From NCBI GenBank assembly GCA_022573935.1, contig JACZTE010000065.1:1-6242 (forward strand): 6,242 bases of DNA. Reading direction: 5' to 3'. Both the position numbers and the translations under genes were made by a program. The DNA comes from Chloroflexota bacterium. Its GTDB lineage: Bacteria; Chloroflexota; Dehalococcoidia; DSTF01; RBG-16-68-14. The notes beneath the pieces were generated by a model. That model was not told where the DNA came from, searched no databases, and saw only the letters and a list, made by a program, of their open reading frames with translations. Positions 5,001 through 6,242 of the stretch are shown piece after piece (the stretch's first letter is position 1; every line of letters begins with the position of its first letter).

Positions 5001-6242
5001 ACGAACCGCCTCGTAGGGACAGACCTTCAGGTCTGTCCGGGGGACAAGGCAGCGAGCCGGACACAGCGAACGCTCTGTCCGTACCAAGCGATTCTGAGCA
5101 ACCGGGGTCGCCTGCGGGGTCAGAGACTCATCGCGCAGTAGCACCACCTCGTAGGGACAGACCTTCAGGTCTGTCCGGCCAAGAACGACCGAGTTCCGCC
5201 CCGCAACGGCGCTCTTCCCCTCGCCTCCCCACCTTCGACTACACAGGCCCCCACGCGTACAGCCTCACCCTCAACACCGCTGCTAGCCATCGGGCGTTTG
5301 TTCATGGAGCCGCCGTCCATGAGTGCCTGGACGATCTTAACAAGGCCTGCACCAGACACGAGTTCGTTGTTCGCGCATACTGCTTCATGCCCAATCACCT
5401 GCACCTTCTCGTCGAAGGTTCCAAAGCCTCGTCGTTGATCCTGTTCATGAAGTACTTTAAACAGCTCTCCAGCCATCGCTATAAGCAGCGAACCGGTCGC
5501 GCGTTGTGGCACCGCAGCTACTACGACCATGTCCTAAGACACGAAGATGACCTCTACGTAGCGGCGGAATACATCTGGAACAACCCCGTACGGGCCAGCC
5601 TGGTACAGGATCACAAATCTTATCCGTTCTCGGGACCGCGAGAGCTTCTAGCACAGGACGGCTCTCCGGACAGACCTGAAGGTCTGTCCCTACGAGGTCT
5701 CCGAAAAGAGCCAGCGCTCGTCCGGCCGATGCGAGGCGGGGCAGGACCTCCTGCGACACCTTCACCCGCCCTCCCGGACGCCCGCGGGCGTTTCGGCGAC
5801 TTCGGCGGGCGCTTCGTGCCCGAGACGCTGATGACGGCGCTGGGCGAGCTCGAGCGCGCGTTCGCGGAGGCGCAGGCCGACGCCCTGTTCCGCGAGGAGC
5901 TGGACGGCCTCCTGCGCAACTACGCCGGCCGGCCGACGCCGCTCTACTTCGCCGAGAACCTGTCGCGAAAGCTCAGCGGCGCGGGCGCGGACGAGCCTCC
6001 ATCGCTGCGCATCTACCTCAAGCGCGAGGACCTGGCCCACACCGGCGCCCACAAGATCAACAACGCGCTCGGCCAGGGGCTACTCGCCCGCCGCCTGAAG
6101 AAGCGGCGCATCGTTGCGGAGACGGGCGCTGGACAGCACGGCGTCGCGACGGCGACGGTGTGCGCGATGTTCGGTCTCGAATGCATCGTCTACATGGGCG
6201 CGGAGGACGTACGGCGACAGTCGCTGAACGTCTTTCGCATGA
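4997..6242 (+). CDS. trpB: REP-associated (Y1/HUH) transposase domain fused in frame to tryptophan synthase beta (partial, runs off the window)
   Basis: One open frame of 415 codons starts at the ATGA overlap with the trpF stop and is still open at the window end. Residues 1-75 are a Pro/Ser/Arg-rich linker, partly translated from two repeat copies ([11 protein letters not shown] twice). Residues about 77-210 are a Y1 transposase of the RAYT type (IS200-like, COG1943-like): [16 protein letters not shown], then [13 protein letters not shown] with the HUH pair H134/H136, [17 protein letters not shown] and [13 protein letters not shown] with Y192 as candidate nucleophile by analogy with E. coli TnpA-REP Y115. 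Residues about 211-260 are another linker, including an inverted repeat copy. TrpB starts about residue 261: [45 protein letters not shown] with PLP Lys353, and AETGAGQHG with Glu375. TrpB joins indole and serine to tryptophan with PLP. No in-frame ATG, GTG or TTG precedes the transposase domain apart from the first codon, and no stop follows it. An internal ATG at 5729 might alternatively start TrpB alone. Confidence 0.88.
   Translation, partial: MNEPPRRDRPSGLSGGQGSEPDTANALSVPSDSEQPGSPAGSETHRAVAPPRRDRPSGLSGQERPSSAPQRRSSPRLPTFDYTGPHAYSLTLNTAASHRAFVHGAAVHECLDDLNKACTRHEFVVRAYCFMPNHLHLLVEGSKASSLILFMKYFKQLSSHRYKQRTGRALWHRSYYDHVLRHEDDLYVAAEYIWNNPVRASLVQDHKSYPFSGPRELLAQDGSPDRPEGLSLRGLRKEPALVRPMRGGAGPPATPSPALPDARGRFGDFGGRFVPETLMTALGELERAFAEAQADALFREELDGLLRNYAGRPTPLYFAENLSRKLSGAGADEPPSLRIYLKREDLAHTGAHKINNALGQGLLARRLKKRRIVAETGAGQHGVATATVCAMFGLECIVYMGAEDVRRQSLNVFRM
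5009..5039 (+). repeat. REP-like palindromic element, family A copy 2
   Basis: It is identical to copy 1 over 31 bp, with GTAG at 5013-5016 and the palindrome at 5017-5038. It occupies codons 5 to 15 of the fusion frame and is read as [11 protein letters not shown]. The hairpin begins only 17 nt after the last base of the start codon at 4997-4999, so it could influence initiation. Confidence 0.9.
5059..5080 (-). repeat. Degenerate REP-like palindrome (family C)
   Basis: An imperfect palindrome has arms GGACACAGCG and CGCTCTGTCC (9 of 10 pairs) around AA. It has the same 22-nt size and the same outer bases (GGACA and TGTCC) as family A, with a different inner part. On the minus strand it is preceded by GTAC in the place of GTAG, which suggests a diverged or inactive relative lying in opposite orientation between copies A2 and A3. 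Confidence 0.6.
5147..5177 (+). repeat. REP-like palindromic element, family A copy 3
   Basis: It is identical to copies 1 and 2, with GTAG at 5151-5154 and the palindrome at 5155-5176. It lies 138 bp (46 codons) after copy 2, so it is read in the same frame and gives the same peptide. It is the proximal left flank of the transposase domain. Confidence 0.9.
5667..5697 (-). repeat. REP-like palindromic element, family A copy 4 (inverted)
   Basis: It is the exact reverse complement of the other three, with the palindrome at 5668-5689 and the GTAG complement CTAC at 5690-5693. It is the right flank of the transposase domain. In the fusion frame it is read as [11 protein letters not shown], free of stops. 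Confidence 0.9.
5729..6242 (+). other. trpB: TrpB part of the fusion, with possible internal start ATG 5729
   Basis: The ATG at 5729 is in frame with TrpB and would give [20 protein letters not shown] as an N-terminus, about 20 residues ahead of the conserved FGDFGG. It is the only ATG, GTG or TTG after the transposase motifs that could start an intact TrpB. No good Shine-Dalgarno sequence precedes it: the nearest purine run, GAAAAGAG at 5703-5710, is about 18 nt away. Separate TrpB synthesis is therefore possible but not supported by a ribosome site. The visible TrpB sequence (to residue about 155 of a normal TrpB) has no lesion and belongs to the standard TrpB1 type that pairs with TrpA. 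Confidence 0.6.
5741..5754. repeat. Short palindrome at the transposase-TrpB junction
   Basis: GCAGGA and TCCTGC form perfect 6-bp arms around CC, within the linker codons just before TrpB. It is too short to assign to the REP families and has no GTAG next to it. It could be chance in GC-rich sequence. Confidence 0.4.

Larger units (their letters stand above)
5009..5697 (+). mobile_element. REPtron: RAYT-type transposase domain with flanking REP elements, inserted between trpF and trpB
   Basis: The interval begins and ends with identical 31-bp family A elements. Two (5009-5039, 5147-5177) point rightward and one (5667-5697) leftward, so the transposase coding part (about 5225-5630) lies between inverted REPs. 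This arrangement of a Y1 transposase gene between its own GTAG hairpins is the known organisation of RAYT loci. The transposase part is visibly more A+T-rich than the surrounding trp genes and uses different codons, consistent with acquisition. I found no clear target-site duplication, as expected for HUH Y1 enzymes. Outer limits are set by the repeats and may be off by some bases. Nothing marks it as decayed: both HUH histidines, the tyrosine and the NPVRA motif are present. Confidence 0.82.

Noticed and set aside
4997..5777. Transposase frame as a trpB pseudogene or a broken gene
   Set aside because: No stop or frameshift occurs, and both the transposase motifs and the visible TrpB motifs are intact; only the missing C-terminal part of TrpB is unknown.
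4997..5777. Assembly chimera at the identical 31-bp repeats
   Set aside because: It cannot be excluded without reads, but a single frame that links the trpF overlap, the transposase and TrpB across three repeat copies, together with the expected trp gene order, makes a random misjoin less likely.
5165..6052. Minus-strand open frames across the transposase and trpB
   Set aside because: They are antisense to conserved domains, lack recognisable motifs and overlap one another.

Overview
The window comes from a high-GC bacterium and holds two divergent gene blocks: sucD and sucC on the minus strand (103-2132) and a tryptophan operon, trpD-trpC-trpF-trpB, on the plus strand (2223 to the window end). 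No taxonomic marker is present. The GTAG-plus-hairpin repeats, the TrpF insertion and the gene style remind me of Chloroflexota (Dehalococcoidia-like) genomes, but this is a weak inference.

Layout. 1-102: no gene seen. 103-2132: the two subunits of succinyl-CoA ligase, overlapping by 4 bp. 2133-2222: short divergent intergenic region. 2223-3248: trpD. 3249-3429: non-coding spacer with two palindromic repeats and a second copy of the last 30 bp of trpD. 3430-4275: trpC. 4272-5000: trpF, overlapping trpC through ATGA. 4997-6242 (open at the window edge): one uninterrupted frame that starts on the ATGA overlap with trpF, runs through a full REP-associated (Y1/HUH) tyrosine transposase domain, and continues without a stop into the N-terminal half of tryptophan synthase beta.

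The main observation is this transposase-TrpB fusion. The transposase domain (about residues 77-210) has the HUH motif and a candidate catalytic tyrosine. It has no ATG, GTG or TTG of its own before the domain and no stop after it. It is flanked in inverted orientation by identical 31-bp elements, each with GTAG directly at the foot of a 10-bp-arm palindrome, which is the architecture expected of a REP substrate. The picture is a REPtron (transposase gene plus its REPs) inserted into the 5' end of trpB with the frame kept, so that the repeats are also translated. The same 31-bp element occurs between trpD and trpC, and a second GTAG-hairpin family lies just before trpC.

The trp genes together would convert anthranilate to tryptophan: TrpD adds phosphoribosyl, TrpF isomerises, TrpC closes the indole ring and TrpB (with TrpA, not in the window) joins indole to serine. 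trpE and trpG are not upstream of trpD. SucCD makes succinate and ATP or GTP from succinyl-CoA in the TCA cycle and has no direct tie to tryptophan synthesis.
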